This document shows, one piece after another, positions 26,135 through 34,725 of a stretch of 64,000 bases of DNA; within the stretch, counting starts at the first letter, position 1; the number at the start of each line of letters is the position of its first letter. The position numbers and the translations under genes are program-made. The DNA comes from CAVQBP01 sp963740945 (GTDB lineage: Bacteria > Bacteroidota > Ignavibacteria > Ignavibacteriales > Ignavibacteriaceae), in NCBI GenBank assembly GCA_963740945.1, contig CAVUGE010000035.1, positions 32,184 through 96,183 on the forward strand, read 5' to 3'. Under the pieces are notes generated by a model, which did no database searches, was not told the origin of the DNA, and saw only the letters and a list, made by a program, of their open reading frames with translations.

Positions 26135-28552
26135 ATGTTTCGAATTATTCCGGAAGGACTTGATTATAACGAACACGTCTTATTGAAGAATGGACAGGGG
26201 GTTCTTTTTAAGCCCGCTTCTACCAATGATATACCTTTAGTAGAATCTTTTGTGAAACGTATATCTCAAGAAAGTTTGAGAATGCGTTTTATGGCATCGG
26301 TATCTGAAATACCGAAGAAAATTATTCAGGAGCTTTGTAGTGGTGATTTTACACAATCCGGATGCATTCTTGCTATTACAGGGGAAGATAGTGATACAAG
26401 AGTTATTGGTTTAGGTAATTATATTGCAACTGGAAATGGAAGTACAGCTGAGGTCGCATTCCTAATCGAAGATGAATATCAGGGAAGAGGAATTAGTACC
26501 CTTTTATTGGAACGCCTTGCAGGTCTGGCAGCTGCTAATGGTTTTATTGAGCTTGAAGCAGAAGTCCTTCCTGATAATCAACCCATGATGAATGTATTTA
26601 AAAGTTCAGGCTTTGAAAAGCACAGAGTCTGGAGTTCAGATACTGTTCATTTTGAATTGCCGGTTGACGGTGCTGCCGCTTTATGGGAAAGAGCTGATTT
26701 GCGTGAAAAAATTGCAGTTGCAAACTCGCTTGTTCCGTTACTTCGGCCAAAAGCTATTGCAGTGGTTGGTGCTTCAAGAGATTCTTCATCAATTGGAAAT
26801 ATGATCTTTAGGAATGTTCTTGCCGCTAATTTTAATGGAACAGTCTATCCAATAAATCCGCAAGCAGTTTCAGTAAATGGAATTAAAGCTTATTCCTCGG
26901 CAAAAGAACTTCCGGAATCTGTCGATCTTGCTGTTATAGCTGTCCCGGCTGAAAAAGTTATTGATGTAGTTGAAGAATTAATTCAAACCGGAGTTAAAGG
27001 GTTTGTTGTTGTTTCTGCTGGTTTTGCTGATGCCGGCCAGGAAGGAATCAATAGACAAAAAAAACTTGTAGATTTAGTTCGGGCACATGGAGCCAGGCTT
27101 TTAGGACCTAGCTGTTTAGGATTAATGAATACTGATCCTGAAGTTAGATTGAATGCTAGTCTAGCTCCTAAAATTATGTCTACAGGTCAAACAGGATTTT
27201 TTTCTCACTCTGCCGCTTTGGGTCTGGTTATACTTGATTATGCAAGAGAAAAAGGTGTTGGATTTACAAGTTTTGTATCAGCCGGTAATAGGGCAGATGT
27301 ATCGGGTAATGATTTACTTCAGTATTGGGAAGAAGATCAAAATACAAAAGTTGCTATTCTTTATCTAGAGACCTTCGGTAATCCAAGGCGATTCGTTAGA
27401 ATCGCCCGTAGAATGACTTATAAAAAGCCAATTTTATGTGTTAAAGGAGCACGAAGTATAGCAGGACGAAGAACCGTAGAAGCAAAAAGCGGAACTCAAA
27501 CTGTTGGTAATTTGGAAGTTGAAGCATTGTTTCAACAAACAGGCATTATACTTGCTCCCTCATTAGAAGATATTTTTGATGTTGCAGTAGTTTTATCCAA
27601 TCAACCTCTTCCAAGAGGAAACCGTGTTAGTATTATTGCAAATTCTTCTGGTATGGCTACTTTATTTGCAGATGCTTGCGAAATGAATGATTTAATTATC
27701 GAAGGTCCGGGTGTTGTCGATTTAGGTGCTTTCACCTCTCCGGAAAGTTATGAAACAGCCGTTATGGATTCTCTATTAGATGATAAAGTTGATACTCTTT
27801 TAATTGGATTTGCATGTGTGGGAGACTGCAGTATTGAACCGATAGCAGCAGCAATTCGGTCTGGAGTTAATCAGGCAGAAGAAAAAACAAATATTAAAAA
27901 ACCAGTTCTACTATGTCTTATGGGAGCAACAGGTACAATTTCTCCGGTAGAAAATAATAGGAATAAAAATAACAAAAGAAACTTTCCCACTTTTCGTTTC
28001 CCTGAATTAGCTGTTAATGCCTTAGGTAGAATTGTTCGTTATGTAGATTTTCGTAAACAACCTTTGGGAAAACTCATTTGGTATAAAGATGTGAGAGCAG
28101 ATGAAGCTCGTCGATTAATCCATGAAGTATCAAAAGAATCATCTTTTAAACAACAAATTTTTGAATTAGATAAAGAGATTGCAGAAAAACTTTTAAAATA
28201 TTTTGGAATTCAAACTATTGATGTCAAGTCGCTAAGTTCCAATGTATATAAGGTAAAAATAAAACCCGATCCTTTGTTTGGACCGCTTCTTGAAGTTAAT
28301 GTGCAAAACTCAAGAACTATTTTAAGAATAACTCCTCTAACCGACCGGGATCTTGAGGAAATTATGAGAGAGTTGCATCTTGATAAAGAAAGCGGAATTG
28401 GTCAAGTTTTAGGAAGGCTTTCTCAAATGATTGAAGAAATTCCATGGCTCTGGAATCTTGAAGTGCATGCAATTAAAGATAGCATACCTTTGCTAATCCC
28501 GGATATTTCTATTTCAATTAAATCCGGTGGTGTTGAAAGACCTTCTTATTAG
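26135..28552 (+). CDS. Protein lysine acetyltransferase, GNAT fused to inactive NDP-forming acyl-CoA synthetase (Pat/PatA-like)
   Basis: The 805-residue protein has an N-terminal GNAT domain (about 15-175; acetyl-CoA loop EDEYQGRGISTLLLERL), then a CoA-binding Rossmann domain (AIAVVGASRDSSSIGNMIFR, about 205-300), a succinyl-CoA-ligase-like region (GFFSHSAALGLVILDYA, SAGNRADVSGNDLLQYWEED) and a short C-terminal part of about 150 residues where an ATP-grasp domain is expected. The SHTG phosphohistidine motif is replaced by KSGTQT, so synthetase activity is probably lost. GNAT-first order resembles actinobacterial PatA rather than Salmonella Pat. Position after acs supports a role in acetylating and switching off Acs in response to acetyl-CoA. 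Confidence 0.9.
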   Translation: MFRIIPEGLDYNEHVLLKNGQGVLFKPASTNDIPLVESFVKRISQESLRMRFMASVSEIPKKIIQELCSGDFTQSGCILAITGEDSDTRVIGLGNYIATGNGSTAEVAFLIEDEYQGRGISTLLLERLAGLAAANGFIELEAEVLPDNQPMMNVFKSSGFEKHRVWSSDTVHFELPVDGAAALWERADLREKIAVANSLVPLLRPKAIAVVGASRDSSSIGNMIFRNVLAANFNGTVYPINPQAVSVNGIKAYSSAKELPESVDLAVIAVPAEKVIDVVEELIQTGVKGFVVVSAGFADAGQEGINRQKKLVDLVRAHGARLLGPSCLGLMNTDPEVRLNASLAPKIMSTGQTGFFSHSAALGLVILDYAREKGVGFTSFVSAGNRADVSGNDLLQYWEEDQNTKVAILYLETFGNPRRFVRIARRMTYKKPILCVKGARSIAGRRTVEAKSGTQTVGNLEVEALFQQTGIILAPSLEDIFDVAVVLSNQPLPRGNRVSIIANSSGMATLFADACEMNDLIIEGPGVVDLGAFTSPESYETAVMDSLLDDKVDTLLIGFACVGDCSIEPIAAAIRSGVNQAEEKTNIKKPVLLCLMGATGTISPVENNRNKNNKRNFPTFRFPELAVNALGRIVRYVDFRKQPLGKLIWYKDVRADEARRLIHEVSKESSFKQQIFELDKEIAEKLLKYFGIQTIDVKSLSSNVYKVKIKPDPLFGPLLEVNVQNSRTILRITPLTDRDLEEIMRELHLDKESGIGQVLGRLSQMIEEIPWLWNLEVHAIKDSIPLLIPDISISIKSGGVERPSY

Positions 28553-28681
28553 CTATTATTTATATTATTCAATAAAATCTTAATATATTTTTATTCTTAT
28601 AATTTTTAAAAGTATAGAGAGTCTAAAGAAAAATAAATTTTCCTTATTATGAATTTTTTAATATATAAAAAGTGAGAGGAA

Positions 28682-29311
28682 ATGATTATTAAAGAGATAA
28701 TGAAATCTGCACTCACTTCAATTTCACCCGATACCAAATTAAGTGATGCTTACAGTCTAATGCTAAAGGGAAATATTCGCCACCTTCCTGTAATGGAAAA
28801 TGAAAAATTAGTTGGGATAGTGACTGATAGAGATCTGCGATTATCAACGAGCAGACTTGCAAAACACCCGTTTGAACCTGAAGCTGCAGTAAAAAATATT
28901 ATGAGCCATCCCGTTAAAACTACCCATCCATCTGATCCAATCGAATCGGCCGCCGAGCTCATGAGAGAATTAAGAATTGGTTGCCTTCCGGTAGTAGAAG
29001 ATATGCAACTTGTAGGAATTGTAACAATTACGGATATGCTGGATGCTCTTCTTTTATTAACTGGTGTTCATCGGCCTTCCGGACGTTTAGATGTTCGGTT
29101 GTCAAATCGTTCCGGAGAACTTGCAAAGTTAGCTGTACTTTTAGCAGAGCGTAAAGTTAACATTCATTCGATTCTGACTTATCCTGAAAAAGATAAAACA
29201 ATTCGTTTGGTTTTGAGGGTGGGCACAATTGAAATGAAAGTCCTTGCAGAGGCTATTTGCAATGCCGGCTTTGAAGTAATATGGCCTGTTCAAATATCAT
29301 GTGTCAAATAA
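28682..29311 (+). CDS. acuB: CBS-CBS-ACT domain protein (AcuB-like)
   Basis: The 209-residue protein has two CBS domains (IMKSALTSISPDTKLSDAYS ... VGIVTDRDLRLS; IMSHPVKTTHPSDPIESAAE ... VGIVTITDMLDAL) and a C-terminal ACT domain from about 140 (RLDVRLSNRSGELAKLAVLL). This is the order of Bacillus AcuB, encoded between the acetyltransferase AcuA and deacetylase AcuC that control AcsA. CBS pairs usually bind adenine nucleotides, ACT small metabolites. GAGAGG lies just before the ATG. The next gene's ATG (29299) overlaps its last codons, and that gene is AcuC-like, so the acu order is kept. Function of AcuB itself is poorly defined. Confidence 0.85.
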   Translation: MIIKEIMKSALTSISPDTKLSDAYSLMLKGNIRHLPVMENEKLVGIVTDRDLRLSTSRLAKHPFEPEAAVKNIMSHPVKTTHPSDPIESAAELMRELRIGCLPVVEDMQLVGIVTITDMLDALLLLTGVHRPSGRLDVRLSNRSGELAKLAVLLAERKVNIHSILTYPEKDKTIRLVLRVGTIEMKVLAEAICNAGFEVIWPVQISCVK

Positions 29312-30431
29312 TTTACCACACTGATTATAAAAAATATGATCTCGGAGACGGTCATCCTTTTAACCCGGTCCGTGCGGAAATGGTTCTTGATTTTTTAAAA
29401 GAAAAGGATATCTAAAAGAACCATTAAAACCAGAGTCTGTAACTCCAGAAGATTTAGAAGTTATTCATGATAAAACATATATCCAGGTGGTTGAATCAGT
29501 TAGCTGCGGAAATATATTTAAAGACGCGGAAGATTTTGGTTTAGGAACTTTAGATAATCCTATAATAAAAGGAATGGCGGAAGGAGCGCGGCTTCAAACA
29601 GGAGGAACAGTTTTGGGTGCTAAACTTCTTATCGAAAATAAAGCAAGAAAAGTTTTACAGCTTGGTGGGGGATTCCATCATGCTCATAGAAACCTTGCTG
29701 CCGGTTTTTGTATATATAATGATCTTGCTATAGCAATAAAGGAATTTGTAAAAATTGGCTGGCATGTTGTATACCTCGATCTTGATGTTCACCATGGCGA
29801 TGGTGTCCAGGAAATATTTTATTCTGATGAAAATGTTATGACTATTTCACTTCACGAATCAGGTGAATATTTATTTCCCGGAACAGGCTGGATTCACGAA
29901 CTAGGAAACAGTATGGGGAGATCTTTAAAATTAAATGTTCCGTTAGAACCTTTTACAGAAGGTGATTCTTATTTGGAAATTATTAATGGTATTGTAGCTC
30001 CTGCTTTAAAATGGTTTAAACCAAATGTTCTAATTGTTCAAACAGGAGCCGATGCTCACTTTTCCGATCCTCTAGCTGATCTTATGTTAACTACTCAAGA
30101 TTTTGAAAAAATTTACAGACTGGTACTCGAGTTAGTAGATAAATACTGCAATGGTAAAGTATTGTTTACATTGGGTGGTGGTTATTCGCTCTTAGCAACT
30201 CCAAGGATTTGGATATTACTGTATTTAATTTTATTTGGTATGGAAATTCCTGATAGACTCCCTGAAGACTGGCGTTTATTTTGGCAGAATAAAATTAATA
30301 AAGAGTTACCTGAGTTTCTGCATGATCCAATTCCCGCATTTCAAACTATACCAAGAAAGGCTGAAATAGTTAAACATAATCGCGAATTAATACAACGCTT
30401 GATGGATGCTGTTGCACTATACTGGATTTAA
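29299..30431 (+). CDS. acuC: Histone deacetylase-family protein, AcuC-like (frameshifted)
   Basis: The gene begins with ATG at 29299 (MCQIIYHTDYKKYDLGDGHPFNP), overlapping acuB by 13 bases. After 38 codons the frame meets a stop; the remainder continues in another frame (KEPLKPESVTPEDLEVIHD ...) to 30431. Adding one A to the run at 29402-29405 restores the reading ...LKEKGYLKEP. All catalytic elements lie after the break: GGGFHHAHRNLAAGFCIYND, LDLDVHHGDGVQEIFY (zinc ligands Asp and His), TGADAHFSDPLADL and LGGGYS. The family removes acetyl groups from lysine; AcuC deacetylates Acs in Bacillus. The break may be a homopolymer sequencing error or a true mutation. Confidence 0.88.
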
Positions 30432-30523
30432 GAATTTTTTGATTTTACTATAATATAACATATTTGACTTACTAGTCTGTTTTAATAACTTATCTTAATA
30501 ACTTTTTCAGTTTTTGAGATGCT

Positions 30524-31069
30524 ATGAATGAACGTGTATACAATCAAAAGATTAATAAACTTCGCTCTTCTAATAGAGTTGAATTAATAGAAGTTGAAAA
30601 AGTGATTAAACTCTCTTTAGAAAATATTAAACCAACGAATGTTTTAGATGTAGGGACAGGAAGTGGGTTATTTGCTGAGACTTTTGCTTTGAATGGATTA
30701 AAAATTAATGGAATAGACATAAGTCCTGAAATGATCGAAGCAGTTAGAGAATATGTTCCTGAAGGAGAATTTTTAACAGCTCCTGCAGAATCAATTCCAT
30801 ATCCTAATAAATTTTTTGATTTAGTATTTTTAGGACATGTTCTGCATGAAACTGATAACCAATTAAAGACCTTGCAAGAAGCAAAGAGAGTTGCAAAATT
30901 AAGAATCGTTATATTAGAATGGCCTTATATCGATGAAGAAATTGGACCTCCATTAGCTCATAGATTAAGTTCGGAAAAAATAACTGATTTAATTCATAAA
31001 GCAGGTTTAAAAAATATTGAAACCTTTCAGCTTAAGCATATGGTTTTAAGTAGAATTGATATTTATTAA
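30524..31069 (+). CDS. Class I SAM-dependent methyltransferase
   Basis: The 181-residue protein matches Methyltransf_11-type enzymes. Motif I is NVLDVGTGSGLFAETFA (about residues 38-54), the acidic ribose-binding residue is in INGIDISPEMIEAV, motif for the adenine site is FLTAPAESIPYPNKFFD, and FDLVFLGHVLHE is motif IV. The methyl acceptor is not predictable; small C-terminal domain (YPYIDEEIGPPLAHRL-like region) resembles generic small-molecule methyltransferases. It lies 92 bases after the deacetylase gene and before a bidirectional terminator, so it may be the last gene of the acetylation cluster or independent. Confidence 0.85.
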   Translation: MNERVYNQKINKLRSSNRVELIEVEKVIKLSLENIKPTNVLDVGTGSGLFAETFALNGLKINGIDISPEMIEAVREYVPEGEFLTAPAESIPYPNKFFDLVFLGHVLHETDNQLKTLQEAKRVAKLRIVILEWPYIDEEIGPPLAHRLSSEKITDLIHKAGLKNIETFQLKHMVLSRIDIY

Positions 31070-31105
31070 TAGGGTAGGTAGGATAAAGATAGAGATAGAA
31101 TTAAA

Positions 31106-31136
31106 AAACCCAATCCTTTCTTACCGGATTGGGTTT
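31106..31136. terminator. Bidirectional Rho-independent terminator
   Basis: AAACCCAATCC and GGATTGGGTTT form an 11-bp stem with a 9-base loop; T-rich tracts lie on both sides. It sits between the convergent methyltransferase (plus) and glnA (minus) genes and can serve both. Confidence 0.93.
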
Positions 31137-31157
31137 ATTTAAAAAGTTCAAACTAAA

Positions 31158-32591
31158 TTATACATCATAATACATAGTAAATTCAAATGGATGAGGTTGA
31201 AGAGACATTGGTTTAATTTCTTTATCAATTTTATACTTTATCCAGGTTTCAATTACATCTTCAGTAAATACATCACCTTTTAATAAATATTCATGATCCT
31301 CTGACAAATTCTTTAAAGCCTCATTTAAACTGCCAGGAGTTGAAGGAACATTGACTAATTCTTCCGGTTTCATATCATAAATATCTTTATCTAACGGATC
31401 GCCGGGATCAATTCTATTAATAATACCATCTAATCCAGCCATCAATATTGCAGAGAAAGCTAAATATGGGTTACATGATGGATCAGGACATCTGAATTCA
31501 ACACGTTTTGCTTTAGGACTTGCAGAATACATTGGGATTCTTATCGAAGCACTTCTGTTTCTTTGTGAATAGGCAAGGTTTACGGGTGCTTCAAAACCGG
31601 GCACTAATCTTTTATAGGAGTTGGTAGTTGGATTTGTAAATGCAAGAAGAGAGTTTGCATGTTTTAAAAGACCACCGATAAAGTAAAGTGCAAGTTCACT
31701 TAACCCTGCATATCCTGAACCTGCGAATAAAGGTTTTCCACCTTTCCATAAACTTGTATGAACATGCATACCGCTGCCATTATCGCCAAATATTGGTTTT
31801 GGCATATATGTAACAGAGCGGTTATTCTTTTTAGCAGTATTTTTGACAATATATTTAAAAAGCAAAAGTTGATCCGATGCTTTAAGGATAGGCTGGAACC
31901 GTAAATCAATTTCACATTGTCCACCGCTTGCAACTTCATGATGCTGTGCTTCTACATCAACTCCTGCTGCAATTAAATTTGAAACCATTTCATTTCTTAG
32001 ATTCATTAAAGAATCAGTCGGCGGAACCGGAAAATAACCTTCTTTATATCTTGGTTTATAACCTAAATTAGGTGTTTCTTCTCTTCCGCTATTCCATTTT
32101 CCTTCAATAGAATCAACATAGTAGAAACTACTATTTGGCTGCGAATCAAATCTCACATCATCAAAAACGAAGAACTCGGCTTCCGGACCAAAATACGCTG
32201 TATCGGCAATACCAGTAGAGTTCAAATATGCTGCTGCTTTTTGAGCAATATTCCTGGGACATCTGGAATATTTTTCCTTTGTTGCCGGTTCATAAACATC
32301 ACAAATTAAACTTACAGTAGGCTGATCGATAAAGGGATCGACAAACATTGTGCTTGGATCAGGAATAAGAAGCATATCGGACTCATTTATACTTTTCCAT
32401 CCACGGATTGATGAACCGTCAAATCCGAAGCCATCTTCAAAGGATCCTTTATCCAATTGGGTAGAAGGAACAGTAAAATGCTGCCATTGACCTGGAAAAT
32501 CCATAAATTTTAAATCAATAAATTTAATCTTGTTTGATTGAACAAATTTTAATACCTGTTCAACTGCGGACGGGGATGTTGTTTTTGCCAT
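31158..32591 (-). CDS. glnA: Glutamine synthetase, type I
   Basis: The 477-residue protein has the GSI layout: β-grasp N-terminus with DGSSIRGWKSINESDMLL, metal ligands in FGPEAEFFVFD, EAQHHEVASGGQCEID and FGDNGSGMHVHTSLW, the ATP/glutamate region PTTNSYKRLVPGFEAPV and the RIPMYSASPKAKRVEFR loop. It converts glutamate, ammonia and ATP to glutamine in the cytoplasm. The stretch DIYDMKPEEL matches the adenylylation-site region of GSI-β enzymes, with the tyrosine present; whether it is adenylylated depends on GlnE, not seen here. An Lrp-type regulator gene lies 30 bases upstream in the same direction. Confidence 0.98.
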   Translation of the reverse strand: MAKTTSPSAVEQVLKFVQSNKIKFIDLKFMDFPGQWQHFTVPSTQLDKGSFEDGFGFDGSSIRGWKSINESDMLLIPDPSTMFVDPFIDQPTVSLICDVYEPATKEKYSRCPRNIAQKAAAYLNSTGIADTAYFGPEAEFFVFDDVRFDSQPNSSFYYVDSIEGKWNSGREETPNLGYKPRYKEGYFPVPPTDSLMNLRNEMVSNLIAAGVDVEAQHHEVASGGQCEIDLRFQPILKASDQLLLFKYIVKNTAKKNNRSVTYMPKPIFGDNGSGMHVHTSLWKGGKPLFAGSGYAGLSELALYFIGGLLKHANSLLAFTNPTTNSYKRLVPGFEAPVNLAYSQRNRSASIRIPMYSASPKAKRVEFRCPDPSCNPYLAFSAILMAGLDGIINRIDPGDPLDKDIYDMKPEELVNVPSTPGSLNEALKNLSEDHEYLLKGDVFTEDVIETWIKYKIDKEIKPMSLQPHPFEFTMYYDV

Positions 32592-32621
32592 TACTATTTC
32601 CTTTTTAAATTAGTGAAATAA

Positions 32622-33068
32622 TTAAATATCTATGACCGTTGTTTCCTTTATAGTTGAAAGTACAAAAGTGGTTTTAGTTGACATAACACCTGGCCATGAT
32701 TGAATATCACCCAATAATTTTTCTAAGGCCTCACTATTTTTTACTACCGTCTTTAACAGATGAGAGCCTTCACCCAAAACAGAATGACATTCAACAATTT
32801 GTGGTATTTTTTCAACTCTTGTGATTAATCCTTTATAATGTTTTGACGATTCCATCATAACAAGAATATAAACCATTATATCATAACCAAACGCCTTCTT
32901 ATTTAATTTGGTATAATATCCCTCTATCACACCTTTTTCTTCAAGTTTATGTAATCTGTCGCTTATTGAAGGAATTGATAAACCAACGACTTCGGCTAGT
33001 TCATTTCTTTTAGTTCGACCTCTCTGTTGTAATATATTTAGTATTTTAATATCTAAATCATCAAGCAT
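32622..33068 (-). CDS. Lrp/AsnC-family transcriptional regulator
   Basis: The protein has an N-terminal winged helix-turn-helix (LDIKILNILQQRGRTKRNELAEVVGLSIPSISDRLHKLEEKGVIEGY) and a C-terminal RAM ligand-sensing domain (MVYILVMMESSKHYKGLITRVEKIPQIVECHS). Length is typical. The ATG at 33068 (MLDDLDIKIL) is preferred over one four codons upstream because GAGG lies 7 bases before it and the family usually starts this way. It precedes glnA by 30 bases and likely shares its transcript, so it probably controls nitrogen or amino acid metabolism and perhaps its own operon; the effector is unknown. Confidence 0.93.
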   Translation of the reverse strand: MLDDLDIKILNILQQRGRTKRNELAEVVGLSIPSISDRLHKLEEKGVIEGYYTKLNKKAFGYDIMVYILVMMESSKHYKGLITRVEKIPQIVECHSVLGEGSHLLKTVVKNSEALEKLLGDIQSWPGVMSTKTTFVLSTIKETTVIDI

Positions 33069-33211
33069 AAATATCCTCATTTTATAAGGGACTTAATTTT
33101 ATTAGATTCAAATATAAAGTTGCAAAATAATTAAATCAAGATAATTTATTAAATTATTTAAAAATTTAGGGCTTAAACTTTATTTTTTTAAGCACTTAAG
33201 CTATAATTTCC

Positions 33212-34063
33212 TTATTTTATATAAAATTCTTGGTTTGGATGAGATTTTTTGATATTCTTGCTTATCCCGTAAGGCGTAAAATATTCTCCACTGTTTTTTA
33301 TCAGGTTAAATAGTTCTAGATTTTTTTGAGGTCTTTCCTGCAACTTATGATACAAATGATATTGGACTGCTATATTATTTAATGATTTAATCCTGATACC
33401 TATTTGTTCCAACCGGAACTGAATATCGGTATCTTCACCTATGGAAGGTGCTTCATATCTTTCATCAAATCCATTAATTTTTAAAATATCCTCCTTATGA
33501 ATTGAAAAATTGCAGCCGAGCAATCCTCTATACTTCTTATTGAAATATTTTCTAAGGAATTCTTTTTTGAAATAAAAACCTTTTTCTACGTCGAAAGATT
33601 CTCCCCAAATACCATCAAAGATTATTTTTATTGTTTCTTTTTCTATCAACCCTTCTTTGACATTTTCAGCAGTAAGTGATGCGGTATACTTTTTTGAAAG
33701 ATTAACACGCCTTCCTGTAAGACAAAATTGTTTTCTTCGATTTATAAAATGTTCATTAACAAATTCAGGATGAGGAATGCAGTCACCATCAATAAATATA
33801 ATATAATCACTACTTGAAATCGTAACGCATTTATTTAATATTTTATTTTTTCGAAATCCTTTATCTTCCTGCCAAACATGACTTAATTTATAGGGTATTT
33901 TCCTTGAAAGCTGTTCAATTTCATTAATAACTTTTTGACCTGAACCATCGTCTGCAATAATTATTTCAAAAGATTTAAAAGTCTGTCTCTCAAACCCGGC
34001 TAAGATTAATCTTAGATAATCTATCTTATTATAAAATGAAATAATAATTGAAACGTCAACCAT
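33212..34063 (-). CDS. Family 2 glycosyltransferase
   Basis: The 283-residue protein has a GT-A fold: VSIIISFYNKIDYLRLILAG at the N-terminus, EIIIADDGSGQKV, the metal-binding DXD-type motif in IIFIDGDCIPHPEF, and a C-terminal galactosyltransferase-like segment GLLGCNFSIHKEDILKINGF followed by GEDTDIQFRLEQIG. Family members transfer sugars to surface glycans or lipids. It starts 5 bases after a small lysine-rich open frame (34069-34221) and is isolated from other glycosyltransferase genes. Donor and acceptor are not predictable. Confidence 0.88.
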   Translation of the reverse strand: MVDVSIIISFYNKIDYLRLILAGFERQTFKSFEIIIADDGSGQKVINEIEQLSRKIPYKLSHVWQEDKGFRKNKILNKCVTISSSDYIIFIDGDCIPHPEFVNEHFINRRKQFCLTGRRVNLSKKYTASLTAENVKEGLIEKETIKIIFDGIWGESFDVEKGFYFKKEFLRKYFNKKYRGLLGCNFSIHKEDILKINGFDERYEAPSIGEDTDIQFRLEQIGIRIKSLNNIAVQYHLYHKLQERPQKNLELFNLIKNSGEYFTPYGISKNIKKSHPNQEFYIK

Positions 34064-34068
34064 ACCAG

Positions 34069-34221
34069 TTACTCATTTCCCTTTATTATTTTTTTACTTT
34101 TCTCTTTTTCTTTAATACGGTTGTATGATTTTTTTTTCTTTTCAATTTTAGGGGGTTTTTGAGGGACCGGAATTCTCTTTTTCCTTTTCTTAATTTTATT
34201 CTTTTTCTTTTGAGCTTTCAT
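34069..34221 (-). CDS. Small lysine-rich basic protein (50 aa), hypothetical
   Basis: A minus-strand ATG at 34221 opens 50 codons to TAA at 34069-34071. Nearly half the residues are lysine or arginine (MKAQKKKNKIKKRKKRIPVP at the start), with a proline-containing break PVPQKPPKIEKKKK. It is only 5 bases upstream of the glycosyltransferase start, which suggests linked translation, and 48 bases downstream of the rplS terminator. No family is recognised. Such highly basic small proteins may bind RNA or DNA, but the low-complexity A-rich sequence could also be fortuitous. Confidence 0.45.
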   Translation of the reverse strand: MKAQKKKNKIKKRKKRIPVPQKPPKIEKKKKSYNRIKEKEKSKKIIKGNE

Positions 34222-34266
34222 TGTTGTCTTATTTAAAAAAGATAATCCATTTTTTATTTTTAAAAT

Positions 34267-34293
34267 AAAAAAAGAGCGTAAGAACGCTCTTTT
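34267..34293 (-). terminator. Rho-independent terminator after rplS
   Basis: AAAGAGCG and CGCTCTTT form an 8-bp stem with a 6-base loop, followed on the minus strand by a run of T residues. It lies about 20 bases after the rplS stop and probably ends the ffh-to-rplS transcript. Confidence 0.92.
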
Positions 34294-34313
34294 AAAACAA
34301 TAAGATATTACTA

Positions 34314-34655
34314 TTAACTTTTTGTTTTAATTCTTGCTGCTTTTCCTGAAAGTTTGCGTAAATAATAAAGTTTAGCTCTTCTTACATTTCCTTCTTTTAA
34401 AAGCTCAAGCTTAGCAATTTTAGGAGAATTAAACGGAAAGATTCTCTCAACGCCTACTCCGCTTGAAATTTTTCTAACGGTAAAGGTTTTAGTTAACCCA
34501 GAACCTCTAACGCTGATTACATCCCCCTCAAAAGGCTGTATTCTTTCCTTATCTCCTTCAATAACCCTCACATGTACTTTGATATGATCACCAGGGTTAA
34601 AGTTTGGTATATCTGATTTAAATTGATCCGGTAATATATTTTTTATGTTAACCAT
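34314..34655 (-). CDS. rplS: 50S ribosomal protein L19 (bL19)
   Basis: The 113-residue protein is recognisable throughout: FNPGDHIKVHVRVIEGDKER, IQPFEGDVISVRGSGL, TFTVRKISSGVGVERIFPFN, and the C-terminal RRAKLYYLRKLSGKAARI. It sits at the 30S-50S interface. The ATG at 34655 (MVNIKNILPDQF) has GGAG 7 bases upstream; an in-frame TTG four codons earlier lacks such a site. It follows trmD as in the widespread rpsP-rimM-trmD-rplS gene order and ends before a strong terminator. Confidence 0.98.
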   Translation of the reverse strand: MVNIKNILPDQFKSDIPNFNPGDHIKVHVRVIEGDKERIQPFEGDVISVRGSGLTKTFTVRKISSGVGVERIFPFNSPKIAKLELLKEGNVRRAKLYYLRKLSGKAARIKTKS

Positions 34656-34725
34656 TTTTTTCTCCAATATTTAATCAATATAATTATAAAATCGTCATTT
34701 CAAAATTTAATCATGCATATAAAAT

